Shown: in pieces, positions 15,569 through 23,308 of the stretch | Position numbering within the stretch: the stretch's first letter is position 1 | Layout: each line of letters opens with the position of its first letter | DNA from: Bacteroidales bacterium | Lineage (GTDB): Bacteria; Bacteroidota; Bacteroidia; Bacteroidales; UBA932 | Direction of reading: 5' to 3' | DNA length: 35,812 nucleotides | Assembly: GCA_017961345.1 (NCBI GenBank) | Contig: JAGCXP010000056.1 | Coordinates: forward strand, 1-35,812 | Translations under genes and position numbers: made by a program | Notes under the pieces: generated by a model | What the model saw: the letters and a program-made list of their open reading frames with translations, nothing else | The model's database searches: none | What the model was told of the DNA's origin: nothing

Positions 15569-16921
15569 CTATTTATTATCTTGATACAAATCGGTCGGAT
15601 ACTGTCCCGTAAAGCAGGCCAGACAGAGATCGCTGCAGCCGAAGGAGGAGGCGCGGCTTCCCTCGGGGCTGATGTAGCCCAGGGTGTCGGCCCCGATCCG
15701 CCGGGCGGCTTCTTCCAGGCTGCGGCCGTTTCCACAAAGCAGTTCTTCCTTCGTGGGCGTATCCACGCCATAGAAACAGGGATGGGTCATCATCGGGCTG
15801 GCGATGCGCACATGAATTTCCTTGGCGCCCGCATTGCGCAGGATGTTGACGATTTTCAGGGAGGTCGTACCGCGGACGATGCTGTCATCCACCAGCACGA
15901 TGCGCTTGCCGTTGACGATGCTGCGAACGGCGGAGAGTTTCATCACCACACCCTTTTCGCGCATTTCCTGCAGGGGCTGGATAAAGGTACGGGCCACGTA
16001 GCGGTTCTTGATGAGTCCCATTTCATAGGGAAGTCCGCTTTCTTCGGCGTACCCCATCGCGGCGCTCAGGCTGGAATCGGGCACGCCCACGACGATATCG
16101 GCATCGGCCGGGCATTCCCGGGCCAGGATACGGCCGCTCTCCATGCGGTAGGCGTGGACGTTGCAGCCGTCAATGTCGCTGTCGGGACGGGCGATGTAGA
16201 TGTATTCCATGCCGCACATCATCCGGCGCTTGAACTGCGAATAGTCGTTGCTGCGAAGGCCCTTTTCGTCGATGGTTACGACTTCTCCGGGCTGGACGTC
16301 CCGCAGGAGCGTGGCGCCAATCAGTTCGAACGCGCAACTCTCGCTGCTGACGACATAGCCGTCGCCGAGCTGGCCGATGCACAGGGGCTTGATACCGTAT
16401 TTGTCGCGGCAGGTGTAAATGCGGTTGCGAGTCATGATAATAAAGGCAAAACCGCCTTCCATCATGTTCAGAGCCCGGATGATGTTGATAATCCGGGCTT
16501 CGCTGTGTTCCTTCTTGATCAGGTTGGCGAGCAGTTCGCTGTCGGTGGAAGAGTGCAACAGAATCCCCCGGTTCTCCAGGAATTCCCGAATCTGCGGGCC
16601 GTTGACCAGGTTGCCGTCGCCTGCAATGCAGAGGTCCCCGCCCTTGTGATGGAAATACATGGGCTGGACGTTGTCCAGACCACCGCGGGCCGCATTGGCA
16701 TACTGGGTGGTACCCACGCCGATATGCCCCTTGAGGGCGCTCAGGCGGTTCTCATTGAACACCTCACTGATCAGGCCGAGTCCCCGGTGATGCAGGTACT
16801 GTCCGTTCTCGTCGAAGACGGCGATGCCGGCTCCTTCCTGTCCGCGGTGCTGAAGACCGTGGAGACCGTAATAAATCACGGACGACGCCTTCTTGGCGCC
16901 GAAAACACCAAATACGCCCAT
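15569..16921 (-). CDS. purF: Amidophosphoribosyltransferase homologue with a degenerate glutaminase site
   Basis: PurF normally makes phosphoribosylamine from PRPP and glutamine. This 450-residue protein has a clear PurF body: YYGLHGLQHRGQEGAGI (17-33), the PRPP loop RIVLVDDSIVRGTT (340-353), ARPDS, GVPDSS and GLIKNRYV. Likely Fe-S cysteines are in MMCGMEY, HPCFYG and DLCLACF. The glutaminase site is broken. The N-terminus is MGVFGVFG where homologues have (M)CGVFG, so exactly the Cys nucleophile is gone. HVRY is TTQY (Arg to Gln73), and HNGNLVN is GDGNLVN (His-Asn to Gly101-Asp102). Asp127 is kept. The start cannot be moved upstream: the in-frame purC TAA lies one codon before the ATG. Free ammonia would be the expected nitrogen source if the enzyme is active. 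Confidence 0.93.
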   Translation of the reverse strand: MGVFGVFGAKKASSVIYYGLHGLQHRGQEGAGIAVFDENGQYLHHRGLGLISEVFNENRLSALKGHIGVGTTQYANAARGGLDNVQPMYFHHKGGDLCIAGDGNLVNGPQIREFLENRGILLHSSTDSELLANLIKKEHSEARIINIIRALNMMEGGFAFIIMTRNRIYTCRDKYGIKPLCIGQLGDGYVVSSESCAFELIGATLLRDVQPGEVVTIDEKGLRSNDYSQFKRRMMCGMEYIYIARPDSDIDGCNVHAYRMESGRILARECPADADIVVGVPDSSLSAAMGYAEESGLPYEMGLIKNRYVARTFIQPLQEMREKGVVMKLSAVRSIVNGKRIVLVDDSIVRGTTSLKIVNILRNAGAKEIHVRIASPMMTHPCFYGVDTPTKEELLCGNGRSLEEAARRIGADTLGYISPEGSRASSFGCSDLCLACFTGQYPTDLYQDNK

Positions 16922-16924
16922 CGC

Positions 16925-17641
16925 TTATTTCTTCAATCGTTCGTACACTTCCTTGTAACCGTCCACGATGTAGCCCAGATCCTGGCGGAAACGGTCTTTG
17001 TCGAGTTTCTTGCCCGTTTCGGCATCCCAGAGGCGGCAGCGGTCCGGGCTCAGTTCGTCGGAAAGGATAATCTGTCCGTCCGCCGTGCGGCCGAATTCAA
17101 TTTTGAAATCGACGAGTTTGATGCCGGCGTCGGAAAAACGCTTGAGAAGTATCTCATTGATTTTCCGGGAGGTGGCATCAATGAACTTCAGTTCTTCATA
17201 ACTCGCTAGTCCCAAGGCGACCGCCTGGTCGTCATTGATGAGGGGATCGTCGAGTTCGTCGCTGTTGTAACGGAAATCCACAATCACATTGGGGCATTTG
17301 ACGCCTTCGGCGATGTTGAGCCGACGGGCCAGGCTTCCGGCGAACCAGTTGTGGACCACCACGACAATGTTGATCCAGACAATCTTGCGGCAGAGCTGCT
17401 CCGTGTCGCTGACCAGGCGGATGAAGTGGTTGTCAATTCCCTCCTTGCCCAGTTCTTCGAACAACATGGCGGAAATCTTGTTGTTGTAGGCACCGATGCC
17501 TTCAAAGCGGGCCCGCTTGATGTTCTTGTAGGCGGTCGTTACATCTTTGTAGCGGATGATGACCTTGTCCGGATCCTGCGTCGCGTAGATTTGTTTTTCG
17601 TTGCCGTCGTAGAGCAACTCGGTTTTGCTAAGGTTCTCCAT
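16925..17641 (-). CDS. purC: SAICAR synthetase homologue with altered active-site signature
   Basis: PurC joins CAIR and aspartate with ATP. This 238-residue protein has the right length and keeps the second PurC signature (LVDFKIEFG), the SPD motif region and a normal C-terminus (KLDKDRFRQDLG). The first signature, normally a Pro-x-Glu-x-x-x-Arg-Asn run before AGS, reads INIVVVVHNWFAGS (90-103): Pro to Asn91, Glu to Val93, Arg to His97. Other near-invariant positions also differ: GKAK is GNEK (13-16), KDDATAYNN or KDSATAFNG is KDVTTAYKN (32-40), and ISPDTCR is LSPDRCR. The frame is intact and lies 3 bases from each neighbour. It may be a divergent active enzyme or one losing function; the sequence alone does not decide. 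Confidence 0.9.
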   Translation of the reverse strand: MENLSKTELLYDGNEKQIYATQDPDKVIIRYKDVTTAYKNIKRARFEGIGAYNNKISAMLFEELGKEGIDNHFIRLVSDTEQLCRKIVWINIVVVVHNWFAGSLARRLNIAEGVKCPNVIVDFRYNSDELDDPLINDDQAVALGLASYEELKFIDATSRKINEILLKRFSDAGIKLVDFKIEFGRTADGQIILSDELSPDRCRLWDAETGKKLDKDRFRQDLGYIVDGYKEVYERLKK

Positions 17642-17644
17642 ATA

Positions 17645-20600
17645 TTATTTAAGGGTTCCGTTGCGGAAATACTCGACCGCGTTGGCGAACAGCGGCTGGT
17701 CCAGTTCTTCCTCTATATTCTTGAATACATTGTTCTCGTAACGTTCCGTATGGCCCATCTTGCCGAGAATCTGGCCATTCGGGCTGATAATACCCTCAAT
17801 GGCATAGTTGGATCCGTTGGGGTTGTACGGGGATTCCATCGTAGGCTCTTCCGTGACCGGGTTGACGTAGCGGAAGGCTACCTGCCCGTTCTCGAAGAGT
17901 TCGCGGGCAAGTTTTTCGCTGACCGTAAACTTGCCTTCTCCATGACTGACCGCAATGGTGTGCAAATCGCCTTTCTTGAAGCCTTTGAGCCAGGGAGAGG
18001 CGGTCGTGGCCACGCAGGTCGTCACCATCTGGGAGATGTGGCGGTTGATATCGTTGCGGAAGAGGGTCGGAGATTCCTTGGTCACGCAGCCCGTCTTGCC
18101 ATAGGGCAGCAGACCGCTCTTGACCAGGGCCTGAAAACCGTTGCAGATACCCAGAATCAGTCCCCCGCGCTCCAGCAGGCCGTCAATGGCTTTGGAAACC
18201 CGCTCGTTGCCGATGACGCTCGCGATGAACTTGCCGCTGCCGTCGGGTTCGTCACCGGCGGAAAATCCGCCGCAGAACGCCAGGATGTGGCAGGCATCGA
18301 TGTTCTTGCACATGTCGTCAATGGAGGAAAGCACGTCCTCCGGGGTCAGGTTGCGGAACACGCCCAGTTTGACCTCGGCGCCGGCCTTGCGGAACGCCTT
18401 GGCCGTATCGTAATCGCAGTTGGTTCCCGGGAAAACGGGCAGATAGGCTATCGGATGCTCTACGGGCGCTCCTTTGTACTTCAAGGCTTTGCGCTCTTTC
18501 ACCTCCTTCAAGCCTTTCGGCATGATATCCTTCGTGGATGCTTCGGCGACGGGCGGATAGACTTTCGCATACCGGCTCTCGTAGGCCTCATACAAAGCGC
18601 TTGAAGAGACTTTTTCGCCGTTGATCAGGAGATAGCCGTCCTCCCCTCCCGTCACGCTTCCCAGGCGGATGGCTGCGGGAAAGTCGAGTTCGTTCTCGCA
18701 TTCCACGACCATGGAACCATAGGAGAGGCCGAAGAGGTCGTTTTCGTCCACCTGCACGTCTACGCCGAAGAGGTTGCCCATCGCCATCTTGCTCAGGGCC
18801 TCCGCTACGCCGCCAAAGCCGACGGACCAGGCGGAAACGATGTTGCCGCAGGAAATCTGGCTTCCCACATAGTCCCAGGCCGTTTTGAGTGCGTCCGTAT
18901 CCGGCATATAATTGGCCAGCGGGGCCACTTTGATCAGGTAGAGGTGATTCCCCTCCCACTTGAGTTCGGGAGAAATGACTTTGCCGGCATGTGCGGTCGT
19001 CACACCGAAAGCCACGAGGGTAGGAGGAACGCTGATGTCCTCGAAGGTGCCGCTCATGGAGTCCTTGCCACCGATGGAGGGAAGGCCGAGGGCGACTTGC
19101 ATTTTCAAGGCACCGAGCAGGGCGGACAGCGGCTTGCCCCAGCTGTGGGGATCGTCGCTCATCCTTTCAAAATATTCCTGGTAGGAGAAACGCATCTTCG
19201 ACCAGTCGCCGCCGGCGCACACCACCTTGGTGCAGGCCTCGACCACCGCGTAGGCGGACGCGTGATAGGGACTCCAGCGGGCCAGGGCGGGATTGTAACC
19301 GAACGCAAGGATACTGGCGGTGTCGGTGTAGCCGTCCGTGGGCAGTTTCTGGACGGAAGCCTGCGTCTCAGTGGTCTGCAGGACGCCGCCGTAGGGCATC
19401 AGCACGGTCGAACGGCCGATGGTGGCGTCGAACATTTCCACGAGGCCTTTCTGGGAGGCTACGTTGGGACTGCCCATGCAGGCGGCCATCTTTTCTTCGA
19501 GGGAAGCGCCCTCGTAGTTGCGCGCAAACGGATTTTCGTCCTTGACGGCCGCAATGCAGGCGCGGGAATAGTGCTTGGCGCCGGCGCTGTCAATGAATTC
19601 GCGGGAAAGGTCGCAGACCACTTCATCGCCTTTGAACATGCGCATACGGCCTTTGTCGGTCACATAGGCCACTTCCGTCACCTCGATATTGTCGCGACGG
19701 CAGTATTCCATCATCTTTTCCTTGTCGGAGGCTTCCACCACCACGGCCATTCGCTCCTGGCTTTCGCTGATGGCGAGTTCGGTAGCATTCAGACCGCTGT
19801 ATTTGGTCGGCACGCGGTCCAGATAGATATCCAGTCCCGGTGCCAGTTCGCCGATGGCGACACTCACGCCGCCGGCGCCGAAGTCGTTGGACTTCTTGAT
19901 GAGGCGCGTCACTTCCGGACGGCGGAAAAGACGCTGGAGTTTGCGCTCTTCGGGGGCGTTACCCTTCTGCACTTCGCTGGAGCAGGTCTCGATGGACTGT
20001 TCCGTGTGCTCTTTGGAAGAACCGGTGGCTCCCCCGATGCCGTCACGGCCGGTGCGGCCGCCCATCAGCAGGATCACATCCCCGGGAGCGGGGCTTTCAC
20101 GGCGTACGGCGGAAGCTTTCACGGCGCCTACGACGGCACCGATTTCCAGACGTTTGGCCACATAGCCGTCGTCGTAGATTTCCCGCACGTGGGTGGTGGC
20201 GAGGCCGATCTGGTTGCCATAAGAAGAATAGCCGGCGGCCGCCTTGCGCGAAATGACGCTCTGCGGCAGTTTGCCAGCACGCGTCTGATCCACCGGAAGC
20301 AGAATATCGCCGGCACCGGTCACGCGCATGGCCTGATAGACATAGGCACGGCCGGAAAGCGGGTCGCGAATGGCGCCGCCCAGACAGGTCGAAGCACCGC
20401 CGAACGGTTCGATTTCCGTGGGGTGGTTGTGGGTCTCGTTCTTGAACTGGAGCAGCCATTTCTCGGTCTGTCCGTCCACGTCCACATCCACGAAAATGCT
20501 GCAGGCGTTGTTCTCCTCGCTGACCTCCATATCGTCGAGTTTCCCGATTTTGCGGAGATAGCGGGAACCGATGGTCGCCAGCTCCATCAGGCAAAGGCTC

Positions 20601-21265
20601 TTGCCTTCCCTTCCGAGGGCTTTGCGGATATCGTGGAAGGCACCCAACTGGCTTTCTATTTCTTCCTTGAGGAACGAATCATCGATTTTGATCTCGGTCA
20701 GTTCGGTGGTAAAGGTCGTATGGCGGCAGTGGTCGCTCCAGTAGGTGTCGAGAATGCGGAGTTCCGTCTCGGTCGGGTTGCGGCCCTCTTTCGTGAAATA
20801 GTTCACCACTTCGCCCAGGTCGTCGGCATTCATCGCCAGGCCCCATTGCTTGCAGAACGCGGCATAATCCTCCTTCTTCAAATCGAGGAAACCGGCCATG
20901 TCGGCGAGCGGCTTGACGTCCGCTTTTTCCGCAAAGGAAAGCTTTTCGAGGTCCTTGGGACGGGACTCGACGGCGTTAATGTAGTACTTGCGGATCTTTT
21001 CGAGATCGCTCTCGGGAAGGTCATCGTCGAAAATCAGCAGGCGGGAAGAGCGGATGCGGATATCGGCGTGGGGATCGATCAAGTGGACGCAGTCCACGGC
21101 GGAAGAAGCCCGTTGGTCGAACTGACCGGGAATGTACTCCACCGCCAGGTATTTCTTGCCCGTCAAATCGCAGCTTTCCGTGACGGTATCGGTCACGGTC
21201 TCGCCGAATACGGTGTATTTGCTCTTTTCAAGCAGTTCGTCGCTGAAGCCGTCCAGATCGTACAC
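17645..21265 (-). CDS. purL: Phosphoribosylformylglycinamidine synthase, large single-chain form
   Basis: PurL makes FGAM from FGAR, glutamine and ATP. This frame starts at GTG (21263-21265) and gives 1206 residues; the natural start was probably the ATG at 21380-21382, cut off by an in-frame TAA (see the next entry). Motifs: YWSDHCRHTTF (about 175-185), THNHPTEIEPFGGA, DAV-type AIRS blocks, GGKDSMSGTF, and a C-terminal glutaminase domain with PGTNCDYDTA, nucleophile Cys1041 in GICNGFQAL, His1108 in SHGEGKF and MGHTER near the end. The glutaminase triad is intact, unlike that of PurF. The protein belongs to the long clade of PurL found in Clostridia and some Bacteroidota (about 1240 aa). purC follows after 3 bases. 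Confidence 0.93.
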   Translation of the reverse strand: MYDLDGFSDELLEKSKYTVFGETVTDTVTESCDLTGKKYLAVEYIPGQFDQRASSAVDCVHLIDPHADIRIRSSRLLIFDDDLPESDLEKIRKYYINAVESRPKDLEKLSFAEKADVKPLADMAGFLDLKKEDYAAFCKQWGLAMNADDLGEVVNYFTKEGRNPTETELRILDTYWSDHCRHTTFTTELTEIKIDDSFLKEEIESQLGAFHDIRKALGREGKSLCLMELATIGSRYLRKIGKLDDMEVSEENNACSIFVDVDVDGQTEKWLLQFKNETHNHPTEIEPFGGASTCLGGAIRDPLSGRAYVYQAMRVTGAGDILLPVDQTRAGKLPQSVISRKAAAGYSSYGNQIGLATTHVREIYDDGYVAKRLEIGAVVGAVKASAVRRESPAPGDVILLMGGRTGRDGIGGATGSSKEHTEQSIETCSSEVQKGNAPEERKLQRLFRRPEVTRLIKKSNDFGAGGVSVAIGELAPGLDIYLDRVPTKYSGLNATELAISESQERMAVVVEASDKEKMMEYCRRDNIEVTEVAYVTDKGRMRMFKGDEVVCDLSREFIDSAGAKHYSRACIAAVKDENPFARNYEGASLEEKMAACMGSPNVASQKGLVEMFDATIGRSTVLMPYGGVLQTTETQASVQKLPTDGYTDTASILAFGYNPALARWSPYHASAYAVVEACTKVVCAGGDWSKMRFSYQEYFERMSDDPHSWGKPLSALLGALKMQVALGLPSIGGKDSMSGTFEDISVPPTLVAFGVTTAHAGKVISPELKWEGNHLYLIKVAPLANYMPDTDALKTAWDYVGSQISCGNIVSAWSVGFGGVAEALSKMAMGNLFGVDVQVDENDLFGLSYGSMVVECENELDFPAAIRLGSVTGGEDGYLLINGEKVSSSALYEAYESRYAKVYPPVAEASTKDIMPKGLKEVKERKALKYKGAPVEHPIAYLPVFPGTNCDYDTAKAFRKAGAEVKLGVFRNLTPEDVLSSIDDMCKNIDACHILAFCGGFSAGDEPDGSGKFIASVIGNERVSKAIDGLLERGGLILGICNGFQALVKSGLLPYGKTGCVTKESPTLFRNDINRHISQMVTTCVATTASPWLKGFKKGDLHTIAVSHGEGKFTVSEKLARELFENGQVAFRYVNPVTEEPTMESPYNPNGSNYAIEGIISPNGQILGKMGHTERYENNVFKNIEEELDQPLFANAVEYFRNGTLK

Positions 21266-21382
21266 GTTCAGAAGACGCAGGTCTTTCAGCTTGAGGGACA
21301 GGTTTTCGTTGAATTATTTTTTCAGACTGCCGGCTTCCACCTGGAAGCGGGGTTCTTTTTCGACATAGATTCTGCGAGCCAT
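21266..21382 (-). other. N-terminal coding remnant of purL, interrupted by an in-frame TAA
   Basis: From the ATG at 21380-21382, 4 bases after the purE stop, the frame reads MARRIYVEKEPRFQVEAGSL, then two Lys codons and TAA (21314-21316, codon 23), and continues FNENLSLKLKDLRLLNVYDL into the purL frame without a shift. The residues before and after the stop match the expected PurL N-terminus (RRIYVEK, then E-NL-L..L..LRLLN-YDL). A single base change, for example GAA to TAA, explains it. With this segment the protein would be about 1245 residues, the normal length. GTG at 21263-21265 is the only standard start codon between the TAA and the conserved part. Confidence 0.85.
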
Positions 21383-21386
21383 GGGA

Positions 21387-21854
21387 TCAGAGTTGGGCGG
21401 ACAATACTTTTTCGGCCTGTTTGCGGCGGAATGCCAGCAATTTTTCTTCGAGGGACTTGTCGGTCAGTGCAAAGATGCTGACGGCAATCAGAGCCGCATT
21501 CTTGGCGCCGTCGATGGCGACGGTCGAGACCGGAATGCCGGAAGGCATCTGCACCATGGAAAGCAGGGAATCCAGTCCGCCGAGGGCTTTGCTGCGGATA
21601 GGAACACCGATGACCGGCAGAATGGTCTGCCCGGCGGCGACACCCGCAAGGTGGGCGGCTCCGCCCGCACCGGCGATAATCACGCCGATTCCCCTTTCCT
21701 TCGCCGAGGTGACATACGCGCTGAATTCCGCGGGGGTGCGGTGGGCGCTGTACACCTTCTTTTCGTATTCGACACCGAAATCATCCAAAACATCACAAGC
21801 GCCCTTCATTACTTCCCAGTCGCTTGTGGAACCCATTACTACTGCTACTTTCAT
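21387..21854 (-). CDS. purE: N5-carboxyaminoimidazole ribonucleotide mutase (class I PurE)
   Basis: PurE (155 aa) converts N5-CAIR to CAIR. It has the substrate-binding motifs MGSTSDWEVM, YSAHRTP, IIAGAGGAAHLAGVAAGQT, PVIGVPI and SLLSMVQMPSGIPV, ending NAALIA. The pattern is that of class I enzymes, which normally work with the PurK carboxylase. No purK is in the window; either it lies elsewhere or bicarbonate-rich conditions make it dispensable, which is inference. It is the first gene of the cluster, with its own promoter (21873-21903) and a leader of only about 10-12 bases, too short for a purine riboswitch. Confidence 0.96.
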   Translation of the reverse strand: MKVAVVMGSTSDWEVMKGACDVLDDFGVEYEKKVYSAHRTPAEFSAYVTSAKERGIGVIIAGAGGAAHLAGVAAGQTILPVIGVPIRSKALGGLDSLLSMVQMPSGIPVSTVAIDGAKNAALIAVSIFALTDKSLEEKLLAFRRKQAEKVLSAQL

Positions 21855-21872
21855 AATCTAAAAAATGAAGTG

Positions 21873-21903
21873 CCAATTTAACGGATTTTTTCCGCTTGAC
21901 AAA
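21873..21903 (-). promoter_or_regulatory. Promoter of the purine cluster
   Basis: The minus strand has TTTG (21903-21900) at the end of a T-run, exactly 19 bases, then TAAATTGG (21880-21873), one base from the -7 consensus TAnnTTTG. Transcription would start near 21866, about 12 bases before the purE ATG. The -33 box sits in the loop of the palindrome at 21891-21911. Confidence 0.6.
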
Positions 21904-21911
21904 AAAGCGGA
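21891..21911. promoter_or_regulatory. Perfect inverted repeat over the purE -33 box (candidate operator)
   Basis: TCCGCTT (21891-21897) and AAGCGGA (21905-21911) are perfect inverted arms around a 7-base centre that contains the -33 box of the purE promoter. There is no T-run after the second arm in either direction, so it is not a standard terminator for tilS. The position suits a repressor that blocks RNA polymerase, but no regulator can be named. Confidence 0.4.
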
Positions 21912-21934
21912 GCGGGATTTTATCAACATTTTTT

Positions 21935-23305
21935 TCAACAACTCCGAAGGAGGTAACGAAGTTGCAAAAGCGTCTTGGTCCGACCGGGAACAACCTGCAC
22001 GCTTTCATCGATCCGCCAGCCCACAAGAGCCCGTACGTGGGCGCACTCCGGGTCGGTTTCAGAGCCTTCTGCAGGAGCGAGTACCCGGGCGTCCTCTTTG
22101 TCAAAAAGATCGAAATGCAGGTCGGTGAAAAGGTCGCTGAGTTTTTTGCGTTTTCCGTCCATGCCCAGGGGCTTCATCCAGTCCCCCTCCCGCCAGGGAC
22201 GCAGTTCCCATTTCGCAGGAAGCGCATCTGCATCAAGCCGCGTCGTTCCCTCAGGGGTTTTGTGGGGCGTTCCTTCCTCCCACGGCATCGTGACCACCTC
22301 CGGCTCCCGGACACGGTAGCCGTTGCGGCGGAAACGAAGCAGGGATCCACATTGGAGCATTCTCCCCTCCTCGGAAAGGAAAAGCCTCCCTTCCGGGTTT
22401 TCCTCCTTGGCAACGGAAAGGACATCCTCCAGGATAGCCGGGGAGAAACCGTACATACGCAGCAGGCGGAAGACCAGTTCTCCTTCGGTATGAGGAAGCA
22501 TCCGGGACATATCGTACACATAATCCCGGCAGTTTTCGTCTGCGGCCGGAAAACGAATCCCCTGCGATGAGACGTCCGCGAAGGAAAGTGCCCGCCCGGC
22601 CAAAACGTCAAGCGCATCCGCGCTCCGGGTAAAGTTTTCCGCATCCCGGCAGAGGGTTCCCACCACTAAAGGATTGATTTCGCCAAGAATTGGTAATACT
22701 TTGTTTCGTAGAATATTACGTTGGAACACCAACTCGGCGTTCGACGCATCCTCCCGGTAGGGAATCCCACGCTCCCGGACATAGTTCTCAATCGCTTCGC
22801 GGGAATAGGAAAGCATGGGGCGAAGGATTGCCAAGGCGGCTGTTCCCTGCCGACCCTCCAGACGGCTTTCGGCCGCCATCCCGCGTGCCCCCTCGAGGCC
22901 GCAGCTCCGCAGCAGATGCAGAAGCAGGGTTTCCGCCTGGTCCTGGGCGTGATGCGCCACCGCGACGGCCTCGTAGCCCTGCTCGCTGCACAAACGGGCA
23001 AAAAAACCATAACGCAGTTCCCGGGCCGCCATTTCCAGGCTCAGTTTGTGTTCCGCGGCATAGGCCCGGGTATCGAAGTCCGTCCCGAAGTAGGGCAACC
23101 CCATTTTTTTCGCCCAGGCCTGCACCAGGGCGGCATCTTCATCACAGTCGCCCGGACGCAGGTGAAAATTGCAATGAGCGATTCCGAGAACTGCATCCCG
23201 GAACCGCTCAAAGCCTTTGATAGACTCCCCTCTTGCCGCTCGCAGCGAAAGATCCGACATTGTCATCGAATCCTTCCCGCCGCTGACCGCAAGGAGGATT
23301 TTCAT
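21935..23305 (-). CDS. tilS: tRNA(Ile)-lysidine synthase
   Basis: TilS (456 aa) modifies C34 of the CAU-anticodon tRNA-Ile to lysidine so that it reads AUA. The N-terminal PP-loop is ILLAVSGGKDSMTM (about residues 3-16). It is followed by GIAHCNFHLRPGDCDEDAALV, the AHHAQDQAETLLLHLLRSCGLEG block (ATP- and tRNA-binding), the TilS substrate-binding segment with SYSREAIENYVRERGIPYREDASN, and a C-terminal domain with LRPWREGDWMKPLGMDGKRKKLSD. Length is normal. The start is 3 bases after the stop of the DUF3078 gene. It ends 80 bases before purE. Confidence 0.96.
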   Translation of the reverse strand: MKILLAVSGGKDSMTMSDLSLRAARGESIKGFERFRDAVLGIAHCNFHLRPGDCDEDAALVQAWAKKMGLPYFGTDFDTRAYAAEHKLSLEMAARELRYGFFARLCSEQGYEAVAVAHHAQDQAETLLLHLLRSCGLEGARGMAAESRLEGRQGTAALAILRPMLSYSREAIENYVRERGIPYREDASNAELVFQRNILRNKVLPILGEINPLVVGTLCRDAENFTRSADALDVLAGRALSFADVSSQGIRFPAADENCRDYVYDMSRMLPHTEGELVFRLLRMYGFSPAILEDVLSVAKEENPEGRLFLSEEGRMLQCGSLLRFRRNGYRVREPEVVTMPWEEGTPHKTPEGTTRLDADALPAKWELRPWREGDWMKPLGMDGKRKKLSDLFTDLHFDLFDKEDARVLAPAEGSETDPECAHVRALVGWRIDESVQVVPGRTKTLLQLRYLLRSC

Positions 23306-23308
23306 TTT

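Noticed and set aside
14246..17209. Long plus-strand open frame (987 codons) opposite purH, purM and purF
   Set aside because: It is an antisense shadow of well-supported minus-strand genes; high GC at third positions keeps the opposite frame open. The translation has no recognisable domain.
21300..21330. Programmed frameshift at the A6 run in purL
   Set aside because: The frame before and after the TAA is the same, so a single shift would not restore the protein; a nonsense substitution explains it better.
18944..21481. Plus-strand open frame of 845 codons opposite purL
   Set aside because: Antisense shadow of purL; no domain resemblance.
21855..21934. Purine riboswitch upstream of purE
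   Set aside because: The predicted leader is only about 12 bases and the 80-base gap shows no purine-aptamer junction sequences.
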